Source: Deinococcus ficus
GTDB lineage: Bacteria > Deinococcota > Deinococci > Deinococcales > Deinococcaceae
Length of the DNA stretch: 64,000 nucleotides
Assembly: GCF_003444775.1 (NCBI RefSeq)
Contig: NZ_CP021083.1
Coordinates: 62,001 to 126,000 of the forward strand
Direction: 5' to 3'
Shown: piece by piece, positions 1-8,939 of the stretch
Layout of the letters: every line of letters begins with the position of its first letter
Position numbering within the stretch: position 1 is the first letter of the stretch
Made by a program: the position numbers and the translations under genes
Notes under the pieces: generated by a model
Told to the model about the DNA's origin: nothing
Seen by the model: the letters and a program-made list of their open reading frames with translations, nothing else
The model's database searches: none

Positions 1-1072
1 CGCCCGCAGCACCTGATGACCCGCGCCGCGCGTGAACGGCCCGTGTACTACATCGAAGAGCCCCACTTCGGAGACTGGGAGGACCACCTGGACGTGCGCC
101 GCGAGGCGTGCGGCGTGACCGTCTGCGCCCCCCACATTCAGCAGGGACACAGCCCCGCGCAGTCCCAGGCCCGCACCGCGCGGCTCCTGGCGGAGTTCGT
201 GCAGGCGGAGCAGCTCGCCGAGTACGATCTGTGGGTGTACACGCCCATGGAACTTCCGGTCACGGCGGGCCTGCGGCCCCGCGTGACCGTGTACGACTGC
301 ATGGATGAACTCGCCAACTTCCGGGGCGCGCCCCCGGAACTGCGCACGCGGGAAGCCCGGCTGTTCCGGCAGGCGGACGTCGTGTTCACCGGCGGGCACC
401 GCCTGTACGAGGCCAAGTGCCGCCAGCACCGCAACGTGCATCCCTTCCCGTCCAGCGTGGACACCGCGCACTTCGCGCAGGCCCGCACCACCCGCCAGGA
501 CCCCGAGGATCAGGCTGGCCTGCCCCGCCCGCGCCTGGGCTTCTACGGCGTGATCGACGAACGCTTCGACATCGACCTGATCGGCGAGGTCGCCCGCCGG
601 CAGCCGGACTGGCAGTTCGTGCTGATCGGCCCGGTCGTGAAGATCAACCCGGCCGACCTGCCGCGCGCCGCGAACATCCACTACCTGGGACAGAAGTCGT
701 ACGCCGAGCTCCCCCATTACCTGGGCGGCTGGGACGTGGCCCTGCTTCCCTTCGCGCTGAACGAGGCCACCGAGTTCATCAGCCCCACCAAGACCCCGGA
801 GTACCTGGCGGGGGGCGTGCCCGTGGTGTCCACCGGTATCCGCGACGTGATCCGCCCGTACGGCGAACTGGACCTCGTGCGCATCGCCGACGGTGCCGAC
901 GCCTTCGAAGCCGCGTGCGCCGCTGCCCTGCGCGAGGCCGGCACGCCCGCCGCGCAGGCCCGGCAGGCCCGCGCTGACGAGCACCTCAGCCAGCTGTCCT
1001 GGGACGCCACCTGGCAGGCCATGCAGGCACAGATGAACGCTGCCCGCCCGGTCGTGCTCGCCGAGAGTGCCG

Positions 1073-1080
<8 letters not shown>
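1..1080 (+). CDS. Glycosyltransferase, GT-B type (5' end outside the window)
   Basis: The frame is open from base 1. The first five codons read RPQHL, followed by MTRAARERPVYYIEEP. This is the RPQHL motif usually found about 20 residues into family-1 glycosyltransferases, so the ATG at 16 is probably internal and the true start lies to the left. The C-terminal Rossmann half is clear: GFYGVIDERFD, then VLIGP, then SPTKTPEYLAGGVPVVST, the donor-binding segment of GT-B enzymes. No membrane segment was seen. The stop overlaps the start of glf, which suggests translational coupling and a role in making a galactofuranose-containing surface polysaccharide. The family call is firm; the sugar specificity is inferred from the neighbour only. 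Confidence 0.85.
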
Positions 1081-2188
<1,108 letters not shown>

Positions 2189-2204
2189 CCCGACGCAACG
2201 GGCC

Positions 2205-2238
2205 GGGCGAGAAACGGGATCACTCCTGTTTCTCGCCC
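2205..2238 (+). terminator. Hairpin after glf
   Basis: Perfect 11-bp inverted repeat GGGCGAGAAAC / GTTTCTCGCCC with a 12-nt loop, 17 nt after the glf stop. It lacks a strong T run, so it is a probable rather than certain terminator. Confidence 0.6.
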
Positions 2239-2301
2239 GCCTTCGTTGTGGCAGGTGAGTTCACGCTGCCTGTTCCGGTCCGCGCCGTTCATGAAGTCCG
2301 C

Positions 2302-2330
2302 TTTACCGGAAGCAGGCGCCACGGTGCAAT
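2302..2330 (+). promoter_or_regulatory. Possible promoter of the ferritin-like gene
   Basis: TTTACC (2302-2307), 17-nt spacer, TGCAAT (2325-2330). Both hexamers are only partial matches. It lies in the 254-nt gap between glf and the ferritin-like gene, whose other recognisable content is the hairpin at 2205-2238. Confidence 0.3.
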
Positions 2331-2442
2331 CCGCCTAAGTCCGTTCCCGCCTCCTAACACCCTTCCCCTGAAAAAACACCGGATGCTGCGCAGAGCGGGT
2401 CAGCGCCGCCTGTCCACGCCCATTCACACGGAGGGATCAAGG

Positions 2443-2931
2443 ATGCAAAACCAGACGTTGCAGGACCTGTACATCGACCAGTTGCGTGACCTGTACTCCG
2501 CCGAAACCCAGCTCACTGCGGCCCTGCCGGAAATGGCCATGGCCGCCAGCAACCCGCAGCTCAAGCAGGGGTTCGAGATGCACCTGGAGCAGACCCGCGG
2601 CCAGCTGGCCCGTCTGGAGAAGATTTTCGAGGTGCTGGGCGAGTCCCCGGCCGGGAAGACCTGCATGGCGATGCAGGGCCTGGTGAAGGAAGGCCGCGAG
2701 GCGGCTGGTGAGAACGAACCCGGGCCGGTGCGGGACGCGGCGCTGATCGCCGCGGCGCAGCGGGTCGAGCATTACGAGATCGCCGGGTACGGGACCGTCG
2801 TGCGCTTCGCGCAGGTGCTGGGCATGAACGACCACGCCGAGACGCTGCGCGTCACCGAGAACGAGGAGAAGCAGACCGACCAGCAGCTGACCGTGGTGGC
2901 CGAGCAGGTCAACCAGGCCGCGCGCGGGTAA
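2443..2931 (+). CDS. Ferritin-like protein, YciE/YciF (DUF892) family
   Basis: 162 residues forming a four-helix bundle of the ferritin-like superfamily. Signatures are LYIDQLRDLYSAETQL near the N-terminus, then FEMHLEQTRGQLARLE, AAAQRVEHYEIAGYG and ETLRVTENEEKQTDQQL. The conserved Glu and His residues of these helices (E in SAETQ, HLEQT, RVEHYE) are those expected to hold a di-iron site. ATG 2443 is chosen because GGAGGG (2430-2435) stands 7 nt upstream; the longer reading frame to 2248 has no such site. Family members are stress-induced in other bacteria. The next gene follows after 13 nt and is probably co-transcribed. Confidence 0.9.
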   Translation: MQNQTLQDLYIDQLRDLYSAETQLTAALPEMAMAASNPQLKQGFEMHLEQTRGQLARLEKIFEVLGESPAGKTCMAMQGLVKEGREAAGENEPGPVRDAALIAAAQRVEHYEIAGYGTVVRFAQVLGMNDHAETLRVTENEEKQTDQQLTVVAEQVNQAARG

Positions 2932-2944
2932 GGAGACGAGGCCC

Positions 2945-3157
2945 ATGAAAGTGAAGATGTCCGACCTGATGATCGCCCTGGGGTACGCCAGCATCGCCTA
3001 CAGCGCCTACCGGTACTTCACGGCCACCGAAGCGGACGCCAAAAGGGACGCGCTGTTCGTGGGCCACTGGGCCCCCACCCTGTTCATCCTGGGGGTGGGC
3101 GCAGAGAACCGCGAGTACCGCCACCAGAACACCCTGGCCCTGGACGCCGACGCCTGA
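2945..3157 (+). CDS. Small membrane protein, function unknown
   Basis: 70 residues with AGGAG (2931-2935) ahead of ATG 2945, overlapping the stop of the ferritin-like gene. A hydrophobic stretch covers about residues 6-26 (SDLMIALGYASIAYSAYRYF) and a second, weaker one lies around residues 41-52 (HWAPTLFILGVG). The rest is polar. I do not recognise the family. Its coupling to the DUF892 gene suggests it belongs to the same stress response. A strong terminator follows 15 nt after its stop, closing the two-gene unit. Confidence 0.7.
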   Translation: MKVKMSDLMIALGYASIAYSAYRYFTATEADAKRDALFVGHWAPTLFILGVGAENREYRHQNTLALDADA

Positions 3158-3172
3158 CCCGTCCTGCACCTC

Positions 3173-3212
3173 CAACGAAAGACCACCTGCCCGGGTGGTC
3201 TTCGTTGTTTTT
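3173..3212 (+). terminator. Intrinsic terminator after the DUF892 unit
   Basis: 14-bp stem (CAACGAA then GACCACC, with one bulged A) pairing with GGTGGTC then TTCGTTG, followed by TTTTT at 3208-3212. It may also end transcription of the converging FRG gene. Confidence 0.9.
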
Positions 3213-3225
3213 CTCCGGGCTGGTG

Positions 3226-4128
3226 TCAGAGGGTGTCGTCCCGCCGGTCTTCCGGCGTGCGGTTCTCCCCCGCGTCCGGGTCCTCGCGCGTTCGGTAGTA
3301 CCGGCGCAGCCACTGGCTGAGGCCGCTGAGGTCCGGGAACAGCGTACGTTCCGTGATGTTCAGCTGGTCGAGCTTGTCGCGGATCTCCCATTTCAGCGCC
3401 GCCGGCACGCGGATGCGCTGCGCGGCGTCCGGATGACCGGTCAGCCAGGCATCCATGTCGGCGCCGGGCGTGGACAGCAGCGAGAACAGCGCCGACTGCT
3501 GCACGATCCGCTGGTCCACGGAAGGCGGCTCCAGAAACAGCAGGAAGGGACCACCCGCCTGCTCCTCCAGGTGTTCGAGCCAGCCCATCTGCGCGTCGAA
3601 GTCCAGTCGGCCGCCATCCCTGCCCTCCCGCTGGCCCAGCAGACCCAGCATCTCCACCGTGAACACGTCGGCCCCCTCCCCCTGCAGCACCTCGGCGACC
3701 GGTGTGGGCAAGGTCGCGTTGGTGGCCGTGACGTTCACGCGCCAGATCAGGCCGTCCTCGCCGTAGCGGGCCTCATCGGCCGTGACGAAGTGCAGGGCGA
3801 CCAGCGGCGAGTACGTCCAGTCCAGCAGGCGGGTGGGCAGGCCGTGATGCTGCCCGAGGGCCAGCCAGGACCACACCGAGTCCAGCGCCGGCGCGCTTGC
3901 CTGAGCGTACTTCCGGAACGCCCGCACGAGGTGCCGCTCGACGTCCCGGGTGTTGCCCGCCACCCGCTGCAACGACGTGCTCAGCGGCGCGGTGCTGCCC
4001 TGACCGCGGAACACGAACGGTGACCGGTAGCGGCGCAGCGTGGGATTCCACGATTCGTCCTGCAGCAGCTCCAGCAGTTCCAGGTACGTATGGACGGTGC
4101 GCGTCTGTGCCGTGTCCGGACGCGGCAT
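3226..4128 (-). CDS. FRG-domain protein
   Basis: 300 residues. The family-defining segment FVFRGQG lies around residue 40. It is followed by LALGQHHGLPTRLLDWT and SPLVALHFV around residues 92-120, which matches the FRG domain core including the QHxGLPTRLLDWT box. No signal peptide or membrane segment was seen. FRG domains occur in many bacterial and phage genomes; some are linked to toxin or anti-phage modules, but the activity is poorly known. ATG 4128 is preferred over the TTG at 4134. The gene stands alone, convergent with the DUF892 unit and divergent from a decayed gene. No obvious antitoxin gene is adjacent. Confidence 0.85.
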   Translation of the reverse strand: MPRPDTAQTRTVHTYLELLELLQDESWNPTLRRYRSPFVFRGQGSTAPLSTSLQRVAGNTRDVERHLVRAFRKYAQASAPALDSVWSWLALGQHHGLPTRLLDWTYSPLVALHFVTADEARYGEDGLIWRVNVTATNATLPTPVAEVLQGEGADVFTVEMLGLLGQREGRDGGRLDFDAQMGWLEHLEEQAGGPFLLFLEPPSVDQRIVQQSALFSLLSTPGADMDAWLTGHPDAAQRIRVPAALKWEIRDKLDQLNITERTLFPDLSGLSQWLRRYYRTREDPDAGENRTPEDRRDDTL

Positions 4129-4337
4129 CAGCAAGCCCGCCTTGCTGGATGTTGGGTCAGCCTCTGCTTCAGGGGATGGGGCGTGTCAGGCATGGAAACC
4201 GTCCTTGCCGGAGTCTGGCAAGGCGTGGGCGGCCGCTCGTTTGACCTTCCATAAAGTCGCTTCAGCGAAACCGGCGGCTCTGTCCGGTTTTCGTGAAGGG
4301 ACACTGGGAATGGCGGACCACAGCGGCCAGGCTTTAA
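4129..4337. other. Intergenic region with two hairpins
   Basis: No coding sequence recognised. It holds CCTTGCC / GGCAAGG (4203-4209 with 4217-4223) and GAAACCGG / CCGGTTTTC (4267-4274 with 4284-4292). The promoter of the FRG gene must lie here on the minus strand, but no convincing -35/-10 pair was found. Confidence 0.4.
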
Positions 4338-4769
4338 AGGTGCTTACAGGTCCAGGCGCAGGCTGATGACAGGTATCGCAGGTTCGGCGCGGCGTTCCTC
4401 ACCATCGTCGAACTGTACGTGCTGTACTCATGCCGGCTGTATTTCCCGTGGCACTGCGCCAGCCGCGTCGCGGGCATGTTCGCCGGCGTGTACTTCCCCG
4501 GCGTGCTCGCGTAACTGATGACGAACGCCGTACTGCCCATTACTGCCGCCGGGGAGTGGCGGCGCCTGTCCGACATGATCGCTGTGGGCGCCTACCTGCT
4601 CGGCTTGATTCCCCTGGCCGGCATCGCCCTGATTGACTCGCAGCTGGTCCTCCGCACATCCACAGAGGACGTCCGCCTGAACTCCCATGTGCTGATGTTC
4701 GCCGTGCTCCTCGTGGTGGCGCACGTCGCCATGATCCTCAGGATGCTCACGCCCATCATGCGGCACTGA
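4338..4769 (+). pseudogene. Membrane-protein gene with an in-frame stop
   Basis: One reading frame runs from 4338 to 4769, broken only by a TAA at 4512-4514. The translation on both sides is hydrophobic in the pattern of a four-helix membrane protein. Before the stop come GAAFLTIVELYVLYS and AGMFAGVYFPGVLA; after it come MIAVGAYLLGLIPLAGIAL and VLMFAVLLVVAHVAMILRM. No start codon was found at the 5' end and a TAA lies just upstream (4335-4337), so the front is also lost. The intact terminator after 4769 supports a formerly expressed gene. The family is not recognised. An alternative is that only the downstream ORF at 4518 is alive. Confidence 0.5.
4518..4769 (+). CDS. Possible surviving small membrane protein (83 residues)
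   Basis: ATG 4518 lies one codon after the in-frame TAA of the decayed gene and gives 83 residues with two strong hydrophobic helices (about residues 20-42 and 58-78). No good ribosome binding site was seen before this ATG, so translation is uncertain. It is listed separately because it has a start, a stop and its own terminator. Confidence 0.35.
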   Translation: MTNAVLPITAAGEWRRLSDMIAVGAYLLGLIPLAGIALIDSQLVLRTSTEDVRLNSHVLMFAVLLVVAHVAMILRMLTPIMRH

Positions 4770-4790
4770 CCCGCGCCCCCTTCACGCGAG

Positions 4791-4812
4791 GCTGTTCCGC
4801 ACAGCTTTTTTT
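4791..4812 (+). terminator. Intrinsic terminator
   Basis: GCTGT, 5-nt loop, ACAGC, then seven T (4806-4812). It lies 21 nt after the stop at 4769. Confidence 0.75.
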
Positions 4813-4847
4813 CACGGCGCCGGGCGGGGGAGGCCCGTATTCTGGAA

Positions 4848-4872
4848 GCCCGGACCAACTTCGCGTCCGGGC
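4848..4872 (+). promoter_or_regulatory. Hairpin in the leader of the GAF-GGDEF gene
   Basis: Perfect 8-bp inverted repeat GCCCGGAC (4848-4855) / GTCCGGGC (4865-4872) with a 9-nt loop. It lies just before a -10-like TACGCT (4881-4886) and about 70 nt ahead of the GTG start at 4940. Possible operator or terminator; function unknown. Confidence 0.3.
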
Positions 4873-4939
4873 GTCTCTGGTACGCTGTCAGGAGCCGCCG
4901 CGCTCCCCATCCTCCCGCCTGACATGACGCGGAATCCCC

Positions 4940-6568
4940 GTGAAAGGGGGCGTCTGCTGGCCCGCACCGACCCCTTCGCCGCTGCCCGGAAGGACGCCCC
5001 TCAAGAGTGAACCCAGCCCAGCCCCCCCGGCGGACGCCGCCCCGGATTCGGCCGCCCGGCCCGGCCGGATGGGCACGCTGCAGAGCCTGCTGCGCGAACT
5101 CGGGCAGGCGGGGGCTGGCACGCAGGGCTCCGATCTGGTCGCCGACTGGCTGCTCCGCACCTACGGCCTGGAGGGCGTCACGGCCCTGCACATTCATCAG
5201 GGGCAGTTGCAGCCGCTGCCGTACTTTGATCCCCTTCCCGCCAAGGTGACATTCACCCGCGAGGACCTGCGGGTCGTGCGGGCCGGCCAGGTGGACGTCC
5301 GGCCAGGCGGCATTCTCGTGGCGCTCAGCGGCCGCTACCGGGCGCGCTACTGCCTTTGGCTGCATCCGGTGCCCGCGCGGTTCACGGCCGCGGACATGGA
5401 ACTGCTGCAGCTGTTCGCGCATGGCGTCGGCCTGGAAATCGAGTGGCGGATCGTGCAGCAGCACCTGGGACTCCTGCGGCGCCTGCAGCACGATCTGCTC
5501 CGCGGCAGCCTGGACCAGGCGTACGACGTGCTGTTGAGGTACGCCGTGGCGATCATTCCCGGCGCGGAGACCGGGTCGATGGCGGTGCGGGACGGCAAGC
5601 TCTTTCACGTGGTGGCGTACGGCTCGTACGACGAGCAGGAACTGCGGGACGTCGCGTTCGACGTCGCCGACAACCGCGACGTCTGGTACGGGTTGGGCGA
5701 GGCCGCCTGGCTGGCCGGCGTTCCCCGGGTCCGCCGCGGACCGGACCTGATCGCGCGCGGCGGCGGGTTCGTTCGCGGGGGCGAGTACCACACCGAGGCG
5801 CTGGCGAGCGTGCAGTCCCTCCAGGCGAACATCGCCGTGCCGATCCTGTACGCCGGGGAGGTCATGGCCTTCCTGAACATCGATTCCCTGACCGACCCGG
5901 ACGCCTTTGGGGACGACTCGGTGGCGCTGGCAACCTCCTTCGCGGAGCAGACCGCGCTGATCCTGCACGAGTTCCGGCTCCGGCACGACGTGGACGCCGC
6001 CGCCCGGACCGACGAACTCACCGCCCTGCCCAACCGGCGGGCGCTGACCCGCGCCCTGCCGGCCATGATCCACCGCGCCCGGGAGGGCGGCGCGCCGCTG
6101 TCGGTCATGCTGCTGGACGTGCACAACTTCAAGGCGATCAACGACCTGTACGGGCACGCCACCGGCGACCTGGCCCTGCGGCGCGTCGCGGACGCCCTGC
6201 GCGCCTTCCTGCTCCGGCTGCCCGCCGCGGACGCCACCCCGGCGGGCGGTCCGCCCAGCACGGCCTTCCGGGTGCTGTCGCCGCAGCCCTTCGTGCCTGG
6301 GGAGCCGGCCGCGTTTCGCAACGGCGGAGACGAGTTCATCGTGACCCTGCCCGGCGCCACACCGGCCGACGCGGCACGGCACGCCGCTGAGCTGCGGGAC
6401 GTGATGCTGGGCGTGAATGTCGAGGGCCGACCGATCGTGCTGGACATCGGGGTGGCCGCCCTGCAGCCGGACGACGAGACCGGGGACACGCTGTTCAGGA
6501 CAGCTGACGAGGCCATGTACCGGGACAAGCAGGCGCGGTACATGGCCTCGTCGGGCTCCCCGGGCTGA
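4940..6568 (+). CDS. Diguanylate cyclase with GAF sensor
   Basis: 542 residues, soluble. A Pro/Ala-rich N-terminus is followed by a domain of unknown type, then a GAF domain (about residues 185-345) with the signature DVWYGLGEAAW and FLNIDSLTDPDAF. A GGDEF domain follows (about 353-535) with TDELTALPNRRAL, FKAINDLYGHATGD and an intact NGGDEFIV around residue 462, so it should make c-di-GMP. A Pro-rich insertion of roughly 25 residues lies just before the GGDEF motif, as in the two sister genes at 32726 and 39137. GTG 4940 is the start given; ATG codons further in are possible. It converges with the CPBP gene with only 4 nt between the stops. Confidence 0.88.
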   Translation: MKGGVCWPAPTPSPLPGRTPLKSEPSPAPPADAAPDSAARPGRMGTLQSLLRELGQAGAGTQGSDLVADWLLRTYGLEGVTALHIHQGQLQPLPYFDPLPAKVTFTREDLRVVRAGQVDVRPGGILVALSGRYRARYCLWLHPVPARFTAADMELLQLFAHGVGLEIEWRIVQQHLGLLRRLQHDLLRGSLDQAYDVLLRYAVAIIPGAETGSMAVRDGKLFHVVAYGSYDEQELRDVAFDVADNRDVWYGLGEAAWLAGVPRVRRGPDLIARGGGFVRGGEYHTEALASVQSLQANIAVPILYAGEVMAFLNIDSLTDPDAFGDDSVALATSFAEQTALILHEFRLRHDVDAAARTDELTALPNRRALTRALPAMIHRAREGGAPLSVMLLDVHNFKAINDLYGHATGDLALRRVADALRAFLLRLPAADATPAGGPPSTAFRVLSPQPFVPGEPAAFRNGGDEFIVTLPGATPADAARHAAELRDVMLGVNVEGRPIVLDIGVAALQPDDETGDTLFRTADEAMYRDKQARYMASSGSPG

Positions 6569-6572
6569 CGTC

Positions 6573-7355
6573 TCACAGCAGCAGGGTCAGGGCAGTCATG
6601 GCGACGTGCGTCAGGGCGTGCGCCACCATGGCGCTTTCCAGGGACCGGCGGGTGAAGAGCAGGCCGTAGACGACGCCACCCACGGCATTGAGCAGCACGG
6701 TGCGGGCCACGATGGCGGGCGTGAGCGGCACCAGGGCCGCCACCGCGCCCAGGTGGCCGATCCCGAACAGCACGGCGACCATCACCACGGCCGTCAGGAT
6801 GACCGCGCGGGTCGGCCGGACGGAGTGCCGCTGAAACACCCGCCAAAACCCCACGGTGAGGACCGAGACGAGCGCCCAGCGCATCTGAAGTTCCTCGCCT
6901 ATGCCGCCGTACAGCATTCCGCCCATGGTGACGGCCAGCGTGCGCTCCTGCCCGGCCGCCGCGCGGGCCCAGGCGTCGCCCAGCAGCGGGCCGGTCAGGC
7001 GGTCCAGCGCGACGATCACCGCGCCGGTCAACAGGCCCGGCAGCAGGGCAGCGCGGGTGTCCGCGCGCAGGGCCGCCCAGTCGCGGTCCACCAGTCGGCT
7101 GCGGAATCCGGCGCGCGGCGCGGCCCAGGCGCCCGCGGCCACACTCAGGGCGACCAGCATGGTCAGCTGCGCGGCGGTGACGGCCAGCAGGGTGGCCATC
7201 GGCGGGGCGCCCGGCGTCCGTTCGGTGAGCGGGCCGAGCATGGCCGGCAGGGTCGGGAGCAGGCCCAGCACGGCCGCCAGCCCCAGGGGAAGCAGGGTCA
7301 GCAGGGCGCGCGGCAGGTGGCGGGAGACAGGGGCGGGCAGTGGAGTCTGGGTCAT
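6573..7355 (-). CDS. CPBP-family intramembrane metalloprotease (second of pair)
   Basis: 260 residues, with about seven or eight hydrophobic helices. The CPBP (CAAX protease / bacteriocin-processing, Abi) motifs are present in order: GEELQMRW (motif 1, EExxxR), FGIGHLGA (motif 2, FxxxH) and HALTHVAMT (motif 3). These supply the Glu and His residues that bind zinc within the membrane. Last gene of a three-gene unit (regulator, CPBP, CPBP), starting 37 nt after the first CPBP gene. The substrate is unknown. Such proteins include prenyl-protein proteases and bacteriocin-immunity proteins; the sequence does not decide between these. Confidence 0.85.
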   Translation of the reverse strand: MTQTPLPAPVSRHLPRALLTLLPLGLAAVLGLLPTLPAMLGPLTERTPGAPPMATLLAVTAAQLTMLVALSVAAGAWAAPRAGFRSRLVDRDWAALRADTRAALLPGLLTGAVIVALDRLTGPLLGDAWARAAAGQERTLAVTMGGMLYGGIGEELQMRWALVSVLTVGFWRVFQRHSVRPTRAVILTAVVMVAVLFGIGHLGAVAALVPLTPAIVARTVLLNAVGGVVYGLLFTRRSLESAMVAHALTHVAMTALTLLL

Positions 7356-7392
7356 GACGGAACCTTCAGGCTGGGGAAGGGGCGGGGGACGT

Positions 7393-8160
7393 TCAGGCGG
7401 GGAGGGCCGGCGGGCGCCACATGCGGCGGTCCAGCGGGTACCACATCAGGTGCGTCACGGCGTGACCCAGGACGGCGGCCAGCAGCCCGTACTGCAGGAA
7501 CAGCCAGCCGTAGAGCAGGGCCAGGGCGGTGTTCAGGACGACCGAGGCGGTGAAGAACGCGGGGGTGGGCCGGCAGCCGGCACTCAGGTACGCCGGCCAG
7601 TGCAGGGCCGCGAACAGCAGGCCGGTCAGCAGGTTCGCGGTCCAGAAGGTGGCCGCGCCGGCACCCAGAGGGAAGGTCAGGAGCCACACGGCCAGCGGCA
7701 GCAGGCCCCAGCGCATCAGCACCTCCTCGACCACGCCGCCGTACAGCACGCGGGACGCCAGGCCCGCCTCCTGCCGCAGGCCCTCGGAGGCCGCGAGCGT
7801 CTGCGGGTCCAGGCGGGGCCGGAACACGCCGTAGTACGCGGCGAGCATGGCGGCGCTGCCGAGCACCGCGGCCGAGAGGGCCGTCAAGGCGCCAGCCGGG
7901 GTCTGAAAGGCATCGGTGCTGAGCTGCGCCAGGCCCACCCGGGGCCCGAACGCCGCTCCGAGGGCGGCGGCGCCGGCAGCCAGCAGGGTGGTCTGGGCCA
8001 TGCTGGCGGCGATCAGCACCCGGCGGGGCGGCAGCGGCCGGGCGGGCGGCGTGGGCTGCTGCCGGGCGCGGCGCAGCACGGTGTCGATGATGGCGGGCGT
8101 GGCGATCAGGATGCCGGGCAGGCAGGCGGCAGTCAGGGTGGCGACCGTGGTCCAGTTCAT
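7393..8160 (-). CDS. CPBP-family intramembrane metalloprotease (first of pair)
   Basis: 255 residues with several membrane helices. Motifs are VVEEVLMRWG (EExxxR), FAALHWPA and GHAVTHLMW, so all three metal-site motifs are intact. Its ATG (8158-8160) overlaps the stop of the upstream regulator by 4 nt (ATGA), a sign of tight co-translation. It is only distantly similar to the CPBP gene that follows (shared motifs, different loops), so the pair may act on different substrates or as partners. Membrane-located by inference from the helices. Confidence 0.85.
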   Translation of the reverse strand: MNWTTVATLTAACLPGILIATPAIIDTVLRRARQQPTPPARPLPPRRVLIAASMAQTTLLAAGAAALGAAFGPRVGLAQLSTDAFQTPAGALTALSAAVLGSAAMLAAYYGVFRPRLDPQTLAASEGLRQEAGLASRVLYGGVVEEVLMRWGLLPLAVWLLTFPLGAGAATFWTANLLTGLLFAALHWPAYLSAGCRPTPAFFTASVVLNTALALLYGWLFLQYGLLAAVLGHAVTHLMWYPLDRRMWRPPALPA

Positions 8161-8648
8161 ACGTTCTCCGGGTCGGGCAGGGTCAGGGCGACACTCTCGG
8201 TGGCGCGGCGGGGGGCCTCAGGGTCCTGCAGGGCGGCGTAGCGGGCGTGAAGGTCCTGCACTTCCTGCCAGAACGCGTCGTACTGCGCGTCGCTCAGGTG
8301 CAGGTACGCGCCCGTGCGGCGCTGCTCGCTGGCCCGCTGCATGGGTTCGGGCGGCAGGGCGCTCAGGTCGGCCTGCTCGGTGAACGGCATGGCCGGGTTG
8401 ACGTTGACGACCATCGCGGTGGCGCGGTAGTGCTTGCCGGTGTCGTCGTGGCGGGTCACCTCGATCAGGCCGGCGGTCTGCAGTTTCTTCAGGTGGTAGT
8501 GCAGGGCGCTGGGGCGCAGGCCGAGGTACTGGGCGAGTTGGGTGAGGGTCGCCTCGCGGGTGACGAGCAGCCGCACGGTGAGGAGGCGCACCGGGTCGGC
8601 CAGTGCGGCCAGTTCGGCTTTGGTGGTCAGGACATGCTCGGGCTTCAT
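8157..8648 (-). CDS. ArsR-like winged-helix transcriptional regulator
   Basis: 163 residues. The N-terminal winged helix covers about residues 10-75: ALADPVRLLTVRLLV, then the recognition region LTQLAQYLGLRPSALHYHL, then the wing HDDTGKHYRATA. No cysteine metal site is visible, so an effector cannot be named. The C-terminal half is helical and variable. It heads the CPBP operon and probably controls it and itself through the CTTGAA / TTCAAG repeat at 8669-8684. On the minus strand AGAGGAG stands a few nt before the ATG at 8648. Confidence 0.85.
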   Translation of the reverse strand: MKPEHVLTTKAELAALADPVRLLTVRLLVTREATLTQLAQYLGLRPSALHYHLKKLQTAGLIEVTRHDDTGKHYRATAMVVNVNPAMPFTEQADLSALPPEPMQRASEQRRTGAYLHLSDAQYDAFWQEVQDLHARYAALQDPEAPRRATESVALTLPDPENV

Positions 8649-8668
8649 GACTTCTCCTCTTCAACTAT

Positions 8669-8684
8669 CTTGAAACAGTTCAAG
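8669..8684 (-). promoter_or_regulatory. Candidate operator of the CPBP-regulator operon
   Basis: Inverted repeat CTTGAA-acag-TTCAAG about 20 nt upstream of the regulator start, in an AT-rich patch where the promoter is expected. It is the obvious autoregulatory site for the winged-helix protein. Confidence 0.5.
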
Positions 8685-8939
8685 TAAATTGAAAATAGGC
8701 CAGATGGCTGAGGAACCTGTCTCGCCCATTGCCCTGACGCTCCGGTTGCGGGATGCCTGCCCCGGCCCTCCGGAGCTATCCTGAACGTACCGGCCTCACG
8801 GCCGTTCCGGCCCTGCCCCCGCCGCCCCGTGAGGCCCACCGAGGTGAAGGCCCATGCCGCGCCCATAACGAAACCGCCGGAATCCCAGTCCAGTCCGCTC
8901 GACCCCCCGGCCACCGCCGGGCCCAGTGAGGTGAGTGAC

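Noticed and set aside
4592..6382. 596-codon minus-strand frame opposite the first cyclase
   Set aside because: His/Arg/Gln-rich shadow with no start signals; the plus strand has GAF and GGDEF motifs.
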